A stretch of 46,538 bases of DNA from a virus: positions 1-46,538 of IMG/VR virus record IMGVR_UViG_3300027782_000132. One strand, written 5' to 3'. The stretch's first letter is position 1. Each line of letters begins with the position of its first letter. The notes beneath the pieces are model-generated. The model saw only the letters and a program-made list of their open reading frames with translations, was not told the DNA's origin and did not search any database. Position numbers and translations under genes: made by a program. Positions 31,433 to 39,768 of this stretch are shown here, in pieces.

Positions 31433-33382
31433 ATGTCAAAGTACGGCTATTCCGTATATGGGTATTCTAAATACGGTATAACACCAAAGTTGGCTTACTC
31501 AGTTGAGCCAATGGATATCAACGTGATTAAATTTCACGAAGTATACGTTTCTTGGCAATTGCCAACAGGTGATTTTACTCGTTTTCGTGTAGTTCGTAAC
31601 CAAAACGCATACCCAGAAACAGCAGAAGATGGAATTATTATTTATGAATTACTTTCTACAGATGGTGAAAGCCTTGAAGGTAATTCAACTTTAAGATACG
31701 ACTTTTACGATGGTTCAGATAACCCTGAACAACCAGGCATTTCTCCAGGACGCAATATTTTTTATCGGGTTTTCTTGTACACCTCAGATAATGTTTGGGT
31801 TAAAGCAGGGCAAATAAGCGAAGTAGTACCAGAAGATACTGGCGCAATTACAAAAATGATGGACTTATTACCTCGTGTGTTGACCAGTTCAGTGTTAAGT
31901 CCTTTGGGCGTTATCCGAGAAGACTCAGAGTTATACCAGTTTTTAGATGGTCTTGCTTTTTCTTACGAACAAATGATGACTGAAATCAAATTAGCACGTC
32001 CTGCACATAATCTAGAAAACTCCAACTACAAAACAATTCCTGGAGAAGTTCTTAACCTAGGTTTAAATTCAGAAGCAAATATGCCAATGATTCGCCAACG
32101 TGCTTTAATACGTGAAGCAATTGGATTATACGCAAATAAAGGAACCGCTTTAGGAGTAGCAAACTACGCTGAAGCGCTTACTGGTTTTGCTCCAACAGTA
32201 ACTACCTCTTCTAACTTAATGCTCTCAATTCAAGACTCTACGTTTTACCAAAGCACGGGACGTTGGGTTGCGGCTAACGCCACCATCTCATCTTCTGATG
32301 AAATGGTTCCAAACAACGTTGATAACTCTATTGATTTGATTTATACACTAAAAGTTATAGCAGTCACTACTAGCGCCAGCATTTCTTTAGGTCTTGATGA
32401 CCCAATAACTCAAGGGATTCCAATTCAACCAAGTACTGAATACGCGTACAAAACGAACATAAAATGCCCAACAAGTGGTAACGCTACTTTAAAAATAGAA
32501 TATTACGATAAAAATGGAACTGTAATATCGGATATTACTCAAGCAATTTCTGCAACAAATTCTTGGCAAACAATTAGTAAAACTGCCACTTCTCCAAGTG
32601 ATGCTTCTTATGTTGTGCTGTATGTTCTATTCAGTACAGCAACTACGTACTATGTAGACATGATTTATGCAGGGGCTACACCTTTTGTTGAATACGATGA
32701 GGCTCGTGCAACCACACTCCAACTTGCACCAACCTATGAGAATTATGTAGAAAACCCATCGTTTGAGGTAGATGATAGTAACTGGACCCTTACAGGTTTA
32801 ACCTTTACTCAAGATGCTGATGTTCCATTAGTAGGTTACCCAGGTTCATCTAGCGGAAAGTTTGTTGCTGCTGGTGCTTGGACATTAGAGTGTGATTCAG
32901 TTTTTCCTGTAGAAACTGGTATCTACTTTAACGTTTCCCACTATATGAAATCACCAGATATGACAACTATGGATGTGACTATAGAGTTATACGATGTTGA
33001 CGATAATCTTGTAGACACGGAAATTAGTTCTCACGAAATTACCGATGTTTGGGAAAGAGCATACACATCTATCCTCATCCCACCTGACTCAACAGCAGTG
33101 TACGCAAAGGCTCGCCATGAAGGAACCGCTGGAACTTTTTATTTAGATATGGTTATGGCGCAAGATACTTATGCCCCAAGTGATTACTTTGATGGCTCTA
33201 TGCCAGAACTGGTAGGAGCAATATGGGAAGGCACTGCAGATGCATCAAGTAGCCTTTACTATCCAAATAAATCTACTAAGATTTTACGCCTTGCCCAGAC
33301 ACTAAATGACTGGATGCCAATGAACTCTTGGTGGAGAATTACTACTCCTGCTGGATTGGAATATACCAACTTAGACGTGTAG
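31433..33382 (+). CDS. P2 gpI-like baseplate protein with carbohydrate-binding modules
   Basis: 649 residues. An N-terminal Ig-like section (YVSWQLPTGDFTRFRVVRN) precedes a gpI-type region (about 140-270: LLPRVLTS, LYQFLDGLAFSYEQMMTEI, LNLGLN, RALIREAIGLYANKGTALGV). Two jelly-roll modules follow (about 260-415, and 430-600 with YVENPSFEVDDSNWT), like carbohydrate-binding CBM4/9 domains. gpI links wedge to fibres; the added modules would let the baseplate itself touch sugars. Follows the fibre gene by 13 bases. Confidence 0.7.
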   Translation: MSKYGYSVYGYSKYGITPKLAYSVEPMDINVIKFHEVYVSWQLPTGDFTRFRVVRNQNAYPETAEDGIIIYELLSTDGESLEGNSTLRYDFYDGSDNPEQPGISPGRNIFYRVFLYTSDNVWVKAGQISEVVPEDTGAITKMMDLLPRVLTSSVLSPLGVIREDSELYQFLDGLAFSYEQMMTEIKLARPAHNLENSNYKTIPGEVLNLGLNSEANMPMIRQRALIREAIGLYANKGTALGVANYAEALTGFAPTVTTSSNLMLSIQDSTFYQSTGRWVAANATISSSDEMVPNNVDNSIDLIYTLKVIAVTTSASISLGLDDPITQGIPIQPSTEYAYKTNIKCPTSGNATLKIEYYDKNGTVISDITQAISATNSWQTISKTATSPSDASYVVLYVLFSTATTYYVDMIYAGATPFVEYDEARATTLQLAPTYENYVENPSFEVDDSNWTLTGLTFTQDADVPLVGYPGSSSGKFVAAGAWTLECDSVFPVETGIYFNVSHYMKSPDMTTMDVTIELYDVDDNLVDTEISSHEITDVWERAYTSILIPPDSTAVYAKARHEGTAGTFYLDMVMAQDTYAPSDYFDGSMPELVGAIWEGTADASSSLYYPNKSTKILRLAQTLNDWMPMNSWWRITTPAGLEYTNLDV

Positions 33383-33392
33383 GCTCTGCCGT

Positions 33393-33662
33393 ATGGCTGA
33401 CCTATTCATATCAATAATCCTTGCAGGATTTGCTGTTACATTCGTTGTAGAACTACTGTCTTTAGTTACTTCGTGGTTCTTTCAAAAAGAAACGCTATAT
33501 GCGATTCTATCGTTGCCGCTTTCATTTGGCGCAATGTATGTGTTCTATGAACTAGACAAAGGAATGTTTATTTCAGTACCAGCAACTGCTTTCATAGCAT
33601 TGGTACTTAAGAAATACCTGAACACAAAGACAGTAACTAGCACTCGGTTAAACCGTTTATGA
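33393..33662 (+). CDS. Small membrane protein, holin candidate
   Basis: 89 residues with three predicted membrane segments (about 4-28, 35-54, 56-74) and a basic C-terminus (KKYLNTKTVTSTRLNRL). Size and three-helix layout fit class I holins, but no separate endolysin gene lies next to it in this window and holins share no motif, so this is a candidate only. It ends the late region and overlaps the next gene by ATGA. Confidence 0.5.
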   Translation: MADLFISIILAGFAVTFVVELLSLVTSWFFQKETLYAILSLPLSFGAMYVFYELDKGMFISVPATAFIALVLKKYLNTKTVTSTRLNRL

Positions 33663-34228
33663 AGATTGCTATTTTTTCAGAACTTGATAAAGACGCACAT
33701 GAAGGCGCACTTCAATTACTCACGAGGTATGCTAACAAGTCGCCCGAAGTTATTTTTCCAGTATCGGAAGATAATCAACAGTTTGCAACCTCTGTAGGAA
33801 ACCTCTGTAAGCAACTAGGCATAAGAACCACTGCTTACTGTAGTCACGAGTTCTCGCTGGCTGATGAGATTGAGTACGCCGATGACGAGGTAGTTGCTGT
33901 ATTGCACCAGTTGGAAAAAGGTGATGCCATCGGCATACTCTGGCGAGATAGCGAGTACGACCATTTTGTACTTCACAGTGTTGAAGACCTTGCCCTAGAC
34001 GTTTGGGATATCACCAAGGGTCTATCTGCCATTGAGCACGCAAGCCTAGGTCCACTAGACCCAGATGCGTTGCGAGATGCCATGATGGATTCCTTTGAGG
34101 ACTTTGTGGACTTGATGGCTACCTATGTCGCTGCTACAGTCCTGAGTTCTATCACGCAAGCCGTAGAGGAGAACATCCGCGATATGGTTGACAAGAAAGA
34201 TATTTCACCATTTGATGAAGAGCAGTAA
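33659..34228 (+). CDS. Unknown acidic protein, possible Rossmann-like fold
   Basis: 189 residues. The N-terminal half alternates beta strands and helices (MKIAIFSEL, ALQLLTRY, VIFPVSEDNQQFATSVGNLCKQLGI, DEVVAVLHQLEKGDAIGILW), as in Rossmann-type or SLOG-like nucleotide-binding folds. The C-terminal half is a long acidic helical region (DALRDAMMDSFEDFVDLM). No catalytic motif recognised. Starts in the previous stop (ATGA) and lies next to the initiator-like gene. Its base composition is richer in GC than the tail genes. Function unknown. Confidence 0.45.
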   Translation: MKIAIFSELDKDAHEGALQLLTRYANKSPEVIFPVSEDNQQFATSVGNLCKQLGIRTTAYCSHEFSLADEIEYADDEVVAVLHQLEKGDAIGILWRDSEYDHFVLHSVEDLALDVWDITKGLSAIEHASLGPLDPDALRDAMMDSFEDFVDLMATYVAATVLSSITQAVEENIRDMVDKKDISPFDEEQ

Positions 34229-35210
34229 AGCCGTGAACATCCCCTTAGAAGCCTATTCTGCTGAGATAACCGATTTTCAGTTCAGGCTACTAGCGGTTTT
34301 ATGCCGTTTAGCGGGGCCTGGAGGCCTATTACAGACCTCCGTAGCCGAGTTGTGTGTAGCGACTAACAAAAAGAGCGACAAGACGGTCCGTACGGCCTTG
34401 CAAGGCTTAGAGACGGCTGGACTTATTTACACCGAAGCCACCAAGCGAGCCAACGGTTACCAGGGAAAGAAAATGATATTGGTAAAAAATTACCGTCTTG
34501 TGGATAACCCACCAGAGCAAACGGTAAAGAATTACCGCACCTCACATGACTACGTGACTAATAGTTACAATAGCCAAATAGTAGATAAGCCATTAGTACC
34601 TAATAGCCAAGATAGTTATAAATTAAAAGAATCTGCAAACACGAAACGTGTTTCCACAAAGGAGATTGCTATGCCTATGAAACAATACGACGATGGAGAA
34701 GATTTGGCAGGCTTTGGACTTGTGGAACCGACAGACCCACCAGCGGTCAGGGTTCGCAAGAGCGACCCCAAAACGCGGGGCAAGAGGCCGCAGCATGAGT
34801 GGACGTCTATGGACATCGCTGCTGAGTTTAGTTACCAAGTCGGGCGCCGATATCCTCTTCTCCCAGGCACGGTCAACGTCGCCAAACTTGCAGGAGCCTT
34901 GCGAAAGTTCCGAGGCCAGTACAACACCTCAGCATTAATTGAACTTGAGTTGCTTCGTCTGTTCATGGCAGATGAACGTAACTTTAAAGATATCGGGGAC
35001 GAAGCGCCTCACCTGTACAAGAAGTTCCTAGCATCCTTTGGCAAGAAGATGAACCAAGCCAGAGAGAACCTTGGGTTGAGCAAAGTAACAGCCAAGGTAG
35101 ACACCACCCCAACCTCTGGTACGCTACTTGCCAGTGACGGGCGTGCATTCCAGAATTCATTATCTGGTCGTGCACAACTAGAGCGATACGAAAAACGATT
35201 GAAGGGTTAA
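34215..35210 (+). CDS. Winged-helix replication initiator-like protein
   Basis: 331 residues. The N-terminus (about 10-90) is a winged helix: ITDFQFRLLAVLCRLAG, TSVAELCVATNKKSDKTVRTALQGLETAGLIYTE, then a wing MILVKNYRLV. A disordered Asn/Ser-rich linker (about 95-150) is followed by a helical C-terminal domain (about 195-300: FSYQVGRRYPLLPG, LIELELLRLFMADE, YKKFLASFGKKMN). The layout resembles initiators such as lambda O. It precedes the loader and helicase genes. Start uncertain: ATG 34215 is taken, and GTG 34233 is an alternative just after the preceding stop. A purely regulatory role remains possible. Confidence 0.55.
   Translation: MKSSKAVNIPLEAYSAEITDFQFRLLAVLCRLAGPGGLLQTSVAELCVATNKKSDKTVRTALQGLETAGLIYTEATKRANGYQGKKMILVKNYRLVDNPPEQTVKNYRTSHDYVTNSYNSQIVDKPLVPNSQDSYKLKESANTKRVSTKEIAMPMKQYDDGEDLAGFGLVEPTDPPAVRVRKSDPKTRGKRPQHEWTSMDIAAEFSYQVGRRYPLLPGTVNVAKLAGALRKFRGQYNTSALIELELLRLFMADERNFKDIGDEAPHLYKKFLASFGKKMNQARENLGLSKVTAKVDTTPTSGTLLASDGRAFQNSLSGRAQLERYEKRLKG
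34481..34632 (+). other. Origin-like inverted repeats and AT-rich tract
   Basis: Inside the initiator-like gene: GGTAA-AAAA-TTACC (34481-34494) and CGGTAA-AGAA-TTACCG (34522-34537), 42 bases centre to centre (four helical turns). A 70% AT stretch follows (34561-34620, 18 G+C of 60) with repeated AATAGCCAA and ATAGTTA units. Flanking lines of this gene are about 50% GC. The arrangement resembles the lambda origin in gene O. Part of the repetition is explained by a repeated VKNYR in the protein. Confidence 0.4.
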
Positions 35211-35213
35211 CAC

Positions 35214-35519
35214 ATGGCTAAGAAAACAAGCAAGACGTTCACTGCAACTCTTGAACTGAATCCAGAAAAAGCAGGTGCATGGATGGCAACTGTTTTTGTA
35301 ACGTACCTTGATACAACAGATACCTTGAACTCAATTCCAAACACAATCGGTGTTAGTGAACAGAGTGCATGGAAAAATGCATCTGCTGCAAAGCGTTGGA
35401 TTAAAGTAAAGGTTCAAGAACTAACACCACGTAAGTCAGTAAAAATGACTGCAACAAAGTTTGATAAAATTACAGAGAAGCCAAGTTCTTTCTCTGGCGT
35501 ACTTGAATACAAGGAGTAA
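35214..35519 (+). CDS. Hypothetical protein, 101 aa
   Basis: 101 residues, basic and mixed alpha/beta (KTFTATLELNPEKAGAWMATVFVTYL, SAWKNASAAKRWIKVKVQEL, VKMTATKFDKITE). It has the look of a small phage DNA-metabolism accessory protein; no family is recognised. It starts 3 bases after the initiator-like gene, and a small acidic gene follows after AAGGAG. Confidence 0.5.
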   Translation: MAKKTSKTFTATLELNPEKAGAWMATVFVTYLDTTDTLNSIPNTIGVSEQSAWKNASAAKRWIKVKVQELTPRKSVKMTATKFDKITEKPSSFSGVLEYKE

Positions 35520-35521
35520 TC

Positions 35522-35677
35522 ATGCACATGTTCGGACACACAACCACAGTAAAAGAAGAGCCAATGCCAAATCTAATGAAGGATGCTGATTTTCTAGAAT
35601 ACCTAGAAGAAAACTCAGTACCAGAAGAAGAAACACAAATCGCGTTTGCTGCTTGGTTAAAAGAAAACCAACAGTAA
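35522..35677 (+). CDS. Small acidic protein, 51 aa
   Basis: 51 residues, MHMFGHTTT..., then a helical acidic stretch (DADFLEYLEENSVPEEETQIAFAAWLKENQQ). AAGGAG precedes ATG 35522 with good spacing. Coding use is like that of its neighbours. No known family; may regulate or bind a replication partner. Confidence 0.5.
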   Translation: MHMFGHTTTVKEEPMPNLMKDADFLEYLEENSVPEEETQIAFAAWLKENQQ

Positions 35678-35716
35678 CAAGTGGGGTACAGCAGCGAGGA
35701 AATAGAGGAGGCGCTG

Positions 35717-35842
35717 ATGAACCTTTTTAATTTGGGAATTGTTTCAGTAGATTACGACGAGAACTTGGAAGCAAGATTCTCGGTCAAAGATGATGCAAAG
35801 TTTGAAAATGCAATAAAGAAAGCGAGAGAAAACGATGTATGA
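35717..35842 (+). CDS. Small protein upstream of helicase loader, 41 aa
   Basis: 41 residues, MNLFNLGIVSVDYDENLEARFSVKDDAKFENAIKK.... A strong AGGAGG (35706-35711) precedes ATG 35717 by 5 bases. A GTG at 35681 in the same frame would add SSEEIEEAL, which also looks like a natural helix, so the start is open. It overlaps the loader gene by 8 bases (ATGTATGA). Possible winged-helix fragment; function unknown. Confidence 0.45.
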   Translation: MNLFNLGIVSVDYDENLEARFSVKDDAKFENAIKKARENDV

Positions 35843-36557
35843 CGTCAACACTCTCTCGCCACTTAAGAAGCATTGGCTACTTCGTACATCCAATATTCCA
35901 CGACGTTTCCTAGGATTAGAACCAAGCGACATTATTGACCGTGTTGGTTCTTTTCCTATGGAAGTCAGTGGTTGGGTTGATGACGTTGCCCATAAGCAGG
36001 TTATTAAGCAGATTGGGCACATCGGTATCAACGGTGTCGGTCTTGTCTTTGATGGCGGCCCAGGGCTAGGCAAAACAACACATGCCGTAGTTGCTGCTAT
36101 GGAAGTTATTCGCAACATGCCAGAGAACGAACTTGTAGCAGCAGATTTGATGGGTCTAAAGCAAAGTGATTACGGGTTGAGTTTTCGTCCCGTTTATTAC
36201 ATGACCTATCCAGAGTTTCTTTCTCGTAAGAAATCATCTTTTGATGCAGACGTCGCAGACAAGCGAGAGATGATGTACGAGTTAGATGGTTTCCATGGTC
36301 GTTCTAAATTTGACTGGCTAAACGTAAGAGTACTTATTCTTGACGATTTAGGTAAAGAATACGGTTCTAAGTATGACGATACTTCTTTTGACGAAATTCT
36401 AAGACTTCGTTATGACAAAGGATTACCAACAATTGTTACTACGAATGTACGTTTAGAAAACTGGGAAGCACAATACGGAGAAGCAATGGCGAGTTTCGCC
36501 AACGAAGCATTCATTAGAGTCCCTATCATTGGTTCAGACCTTAGAGGCGCCCAATGA
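35835..36557 (+). CDS. DnaC-like helicase loader ATPase
   Basis: 240 residues, AAA+ fold. Walker A GGPGLGKTT (74-82), Walker B VLILDDLGKE (166-175) and sensor 1 IVTTNV (200-205) are all intact. An N-terminal region with RTSNIPRRFLGL fits the DnaC/IstB-like group, which opens the DnaB ring and places it on single-stranded DNA. The DnaB-like helicase is encoded 0.85 kb downstream. It starts inside the preceding mini-gene. Confidence 0.82.
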   Translation: MYDVNTLSPLKKHWLLRTSNIPRRFLGLEPSDIIDRVGSFPMEVSGWVDDVAHKQVIKQIGHIGINGVGLVFDGGPGLGKTTHAVVAAMEVIRNMPENELVAADLMGLKQSDYGLSFRPVYYMTYPEFLSRKKSSFDADVADKREMMYELDGFHGRSKFDWLNVRVLILDDLGKEYGSKYDDTSFDEILRLRYDKGLPTIVTTNVRLENWEAQYGEAMASFANEAFIRVPIIGSDLRGAQ

Positions 36558-36568
36558 AAGGACCTTCA

Positions 36569-36859
36569 ATGAGTACTCAGTGGAGAACTGTGCAGCAGTT
36601 TATCTCTGCACAAGGTGCTGGTATTTTTGAAGTTGAATTGGATACAGAGACAAAAGAAACACGTTGTAACTGTCCAGTGTGGGAAAAGAAAAAGTTGTGT
36701 AAACATGTAGCCTTTGTGAACACACGAATACAAACACGTGGTCATTATTCAATCACGGTACCTATTGAAGTTCCAGAAGAACTGGCAATTGAAGCAAACG
36801 AAAATCCTGATTCATTTAGAGAGTTTGTAGTTAACTACGCAAAAATAGAGGTGCTATGA
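36569..36859 (+). CDS. SWIM-type zinc-finger protein
   Basis: 96 residues. CNCPVWEKKKLCKHVAFV is a SWIM-type CxC...CxH zinc finger, preceded by FEVELDTETKETR as the beta hairpin. SWIM fingers bind DNA or proteins and occur with recombination helicases. ATG 36569 is chosen because AAAGGA lies 6 bases before it; ATG 36554 overlaps the loader stop and would add 5 residues. Overlaps the next gene by ATGA. Likely a replication or recombination accessory. Confidence 0.7.
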   Translation: MSTQWRTVQQFISAQGAGIFEVELDTETKETRCNCPVWEKKKLCKHVAFVNTRIQTRGHYSITVPIEVPEELAIEANENPDSFREFVVNYAKIEVL

Positions 36860-37272
36860 GAGGCGGAGACATTTCCAACGTCTCATCTCCTCAGTGTATT
36901 GCTACAACAACGCTTGTTATAAAGTTAGTAGAAGAAGAAACACGTAAGTTTTTAAGCAAGCAAGTGGGATACAAATTGGGCGAGATTGATATGCTGGCTG
37001 CAAACAAACTGTGGAACATATCTAACCAGTACGGGTTGTCTTTAGAACTTGCTGGATTTGCTGACGAGGGTTGGACAGAAGAACTCCTTGACAAAGCATT
37101 TGAAAAATTAGAGCGTAGGGTTGTCAACCCCTTTAACTACCACCAGTTGTATGAGAGCGTGGACGAGTTAGTTGGTACGCTCCCCTATCGTCCAAACTTA
37201 AAGGCTGTGGTTGATGTTTCCAACAGAGTTGCGCGATACGGCTCTGCTGGTGTACAAATAGACAATATCTAG
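36856..37272 (+). CDS. Hypothetical protein in replication operon, 138 aa
   Basis: 138 residues, mostly helical: TTLVIKLVEEETRKFLSKQVGYKLGEIDMLAANKLWNISNQYG, WTEELLDKAFEKLERRV, YRPNLKAVVDVSNRVARYG. No family recognised. Tightly packed between the SWIM and zinc-ribbon genes (ATGA at the start), so probably a replication accessory. Confidence 0.5.
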   Translation: MRGGDISNVSSPQCIATTTLVIKLVEEETRKFLSKQVGYKLGEIDMLAANKLWNISNQYGLSLELAGFADEGWTEELLDKAFEKLERRVVNPFNYHQLYESVDELVGTLPYRPNLKAVVDVSNRVARYGSAGVQIDNI

Positions 37273-37290
37273 TCCTTGAGGGAGGGCGCT

Positions 37291-37407
37291 ATGTTCAGTA
37301 TTGCAAATACAAATTGTCCAATGTGTCATGCAAACACCATTGAACGAATTTACGTAAACGGTAACTCTTATCTGCAGTGTCAAGAATGCGGGGAACGGTG
37401 GAAGTAA
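37291..37407 (+). CDS. Zinc-ribbon mini-protein, 38 aa
   Basis: 38 residues with CPMC (9-12) and CQEC (30-33), a compact zinc ribbon ending CGERWK. GGGAGGG lies just upstream of ATG 37291. The stop is followed at once by the helicase ATG. One of several such mini-proteins between replication genes; may bind DNA or a partner. Confidence 0.6.
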   Translation: MFSIANTNCPMCHANTIERIYVNGNSYLQCQECGERWK

Positions 37408-38661
37408 ATGTCTGCAGATAATGAACATCGGTTAGTTAGCAAGGTAATCAAGGAACGTGACATCACTCCTGCTTTACAACGCGGAGTTATGGATGCATGG
37501 TTTTTAGATGAAGACAACCGTAAGGTTTGGTCTTTTGTACGAAAGCATTACAGCGAGTACAGCGAAGTTCCAACTGCAACTACTGTCTTAGACCATTACC
37601 CAAATTACAAAGTTCTTAATGTAGAAGATTCTGTTGATTATCTTTTGGACACGATGGTGGATTTTCGCCGTCGTATGCTCACACGTCAAGGTCTTGAGAA
37701 TGCTGTTGAAGAACTGCAGAGCAACGACCACAACGCTGCACTCCTTGCTATGGAGAAAACTGTTGCAAAGGTTAACGAGCAAGGCGTATTGGGCACCCAC
37801 GAAGTTGACTTAACTAAGAACACAGAAGAACGTTACAAGGAATATCAAGCAATTCAGAACCAAGAGTTTTTAGGTATACCTACAGGATTTAAAGACATTG
37901 ATGAAGCAACTGCAGGATTACAGGGCGGACAATTAGTAACCATCATTGCACCACCTAAGACTGGTAAGTCACAGGTTGCATTACAGATTGCTATTAATAC
38001 GCACCAAATTGGTAAGACACCAATGTTCCAATCCTTTGAAATGAACAACCATGAGCAACAACAACGCCATGATGCGATGCGAGCACACATTGACCACGGA
38101 CGTTTGCGACGAGGAAAGTTGTTACCAGCAGAAGAAAGTCGCTACATAGATACCCTCAACGCTATGGAGAAAGAGCACTCATTCCATTTGGTTGATGCCG
38201 TTAACGGTATTACCGTTTCAGCATTAGCCGCAAAGATTGAACATCTAAAACCAGACATTGTATTTGTAGACGGTGTGTATTTGATGATGGATGAGTTAAC
38301 TGGAGAGATGAACACGCCAGGTGCTATTACCAACATTACTCGTGCACTTAAGCGTTTAGCACAGCGTATTGATAAGCCAATTGTTATTACTACCCAGACT
38401 CTTCTTTGGAAGATGCGTGCTGGAAAAGTTACCGCTGACTCAATCGGTTACTCATCATCATTCTTTCAAGACTCAGACGTTATCCTAGGTCTAGAGCCTG
38501 TAGAAGAAGACGATTCAATTCGTTTGTTAAAGGTGGTTGCCTCCCGTAACTGCCCACCAAAAGAAACATCATTAACTTGGAAGTGGGAAACAGGTTGTTT
38601 CCACGACGAATCAAAGATGATGAGTTGTGAGTTCTGTTCCAACTGGGGCGGAAATGGTTGA
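37408..38661 (+). CDS. Replicative DNA helicase, DnaB-like
   Basis: 417 residues. A short N-terminal helical domain (1-130), a linker, and a RecA-like core: GIPTGFKDIDEATAGLQGGQLVTIIAPPKTGKSQVAL with Walker A at 181-188, Walker B DIVFVDGVYLM (283-293), and VITTQ (326-330). It unwinds the fork as a hexamer. The C-terminal end has CEFC and an odd GGNG tail. The loader lies upstream, and primase overlaps by 8 bases. Full set of helicase motifs. Confidence 0.88.
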   Translation: MSADNEHRLVSKVIKERDITPALQRGVMDAWFLDEDNRKVWSFVRKHYSEYSEVPTATTVLDHYPNYKVLNVEDSVDYLLDTMVDFRRRMLTRQGLENAVEELQSNDHNAALLAMEKTVAKVNEQGVLGTHEVDLTKNTEERYKEYQAIQNQEFLGIPTGFKDIDEATAGLQGGQLVTIIAPPKTGKSQVALQIAINTHQIGKTPMFQSFEMNNHEQQQRHDAMRAHIDHGRLRRGKLLPAEESRYIDTLNAMEKEHSFHLVDAVNGITVSALAAKIEHLKPDIVFVDGVYLMMDELTGEMNTPGAITNITRALKRLAQRIDKPIVITTQTLLWKMRAGKVTADSIGYSSSFFQDSDVILGLEPVEEDDSIRLLKVVASRNCPPKETSLTWKWETGCFHDESKMMSCEFCSNWGGNG

Positions 38662-39592
38662 TGTTGAAAAGATTCTTCTTAATTTAGACGTATCACTTAC
38701 TGCTCAACGTAGTGATGAGGTGCAGGGCTATTGCCCTATGCACGAGAAACGCACAGGCAAAGAAGACCACAATCCGTCTTGGTGGATTAACACCAACACG
38801 GGAGCACACATTTGTTTTTCTTGCGGTTACAAAGGAAACATTTACACATTAGTTGCTGACATCAAGGGCATTGATTACTTTGATGCAAAAGACTATATCA
38901 ATGAAGGCGCCGAGATTCCATTGGATTCTCTAATGAAGAGAATCAAGGAGTTACCACAGTATGTTGCAGCAGATGAACCCATCATCATGTCAGAAGCAAG
39001 ACTTGCAGTTTACACAGACCCTCCTGAGAATGAATTACGTAAAAGATTCATCAAACCAACAGATGCAAAACATTACGGCATCTTATGGGATACAAATAAC
39101 TCAGCCTGGATTCTCCCAATCCGTGACCCTAACAATTACACTCTTTGGGGATGGCAAGAAAAAGGCGCACGTGGTCGTTTCTTCCGTAACCAGCCGCAAG
39201 GTGTAAAGAAATCTAAAACTGTTTTTGGTGTAGAAGTTATGTCCACGGAAACTCTTATAGTTGTTGAGTCACCGCTTGACGTGCCCCGTCTTGCATCTTC
39301 GGGATACTCAGGAGCCATATCTACTTTTGGCGCTATACCAAGTGAAGAGCAAGCAAAGGTCATGAGAAGGGCACAGAGGGTCATAGCAGCCTTTGATAAA
39401 GACGAAGCAGGAAGACACGCCAATGAACTTATGCGTGGCTTTGCTCGCAAGTATGGTATTGAATTGTCCTACTTCAATTACACAGGTATTGATGTTAAGG
39501 ACCCAGGAGACATGACAGAGAGCCAAATTAAACAAGGCATAGAAACTGCTCGTGACATGATTTACGGCAAGGAAGCCTTTACATGGTCTTAG
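38654..39592 (+). CDS. DNA primase, DnaG-like
   Basis: 312 residues. CHC2-type zinc finger: C27, H30, C54, C57 (YCPMH, ICFSCGYKG). Middle domain WDTNNSAWILPIRD..., then TOPRIM: LIVVESPLDV with E205, FDKDEAG with D248 and D250. It makes RNA primers at the fork. ATG 38654 overlaps the helicase stop; a GTG at 38627 would add 9 residues. Lacks the long C-terminal DnaB-binding domain of bacterial DnaG, which is usual in phages. Confidence 0.85.
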   Translation: MVDVEKILLNLDVSLTAQRSDEVQGYCPMHEKRTGKEDHNPSWWINTNTGAHICFSCGYKGNIYTLVADIKGIDYFDAKDYINEGAEIPLDSLMKRIKELPQYVAADEPIIMSEARLAVYTDPPENELRKRFIKPTDAKHYGILWDTNNSAWILPIRDPNNYTLWGWQEKGARGRFFRNQPQGVKKSKTVFGVEVMSTETLIVVESPLDVPRLASSGYSGAISTFGAIPSEEQAKVMRRAQRVIAAFDKDEAGRHANELMRGFARKYGIELSYFNYTGIDVKDPGDMTESQIKQGIETARDMIYGKEAFTWS

Positions 39593-39768
39593 ATGCTAGG
39601 GGTGTTCCTACCCATGCTTGTCCCAATTGTGGTGAACAAGTTTTTATTATTAGAGCAATGTTTTATGAATACGAGATTGCTATGTGGATGACAGATGGGC
39701 AATGTTCTGATTGTGGAACTTTGTTAACCGTACCTACACCATTGGATGACCCAGATGTTTACGGGTGA
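39583..39768 (+). CDS. Zinc-ribbon protein, 61 aa
   Basis: 61 residues: HACPNCGEQVF (Cys 13 and 16) and GQCSDCGTLLTV (Cys 41 and 44), a zinc ribbon, with MFYEYEIAMWM between. The ATG overlaps the primase stop by 10 bases. It overlaps the helicase gene downstream. Accessory role in replication is likely; unknown target. Confidence 0.6.
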   Translation: MVLDARGVPTHACPNCGEQVFIIRAMFYEYEIAMWMTDGQCSDCGTLLTVPTPLDDPDVYG

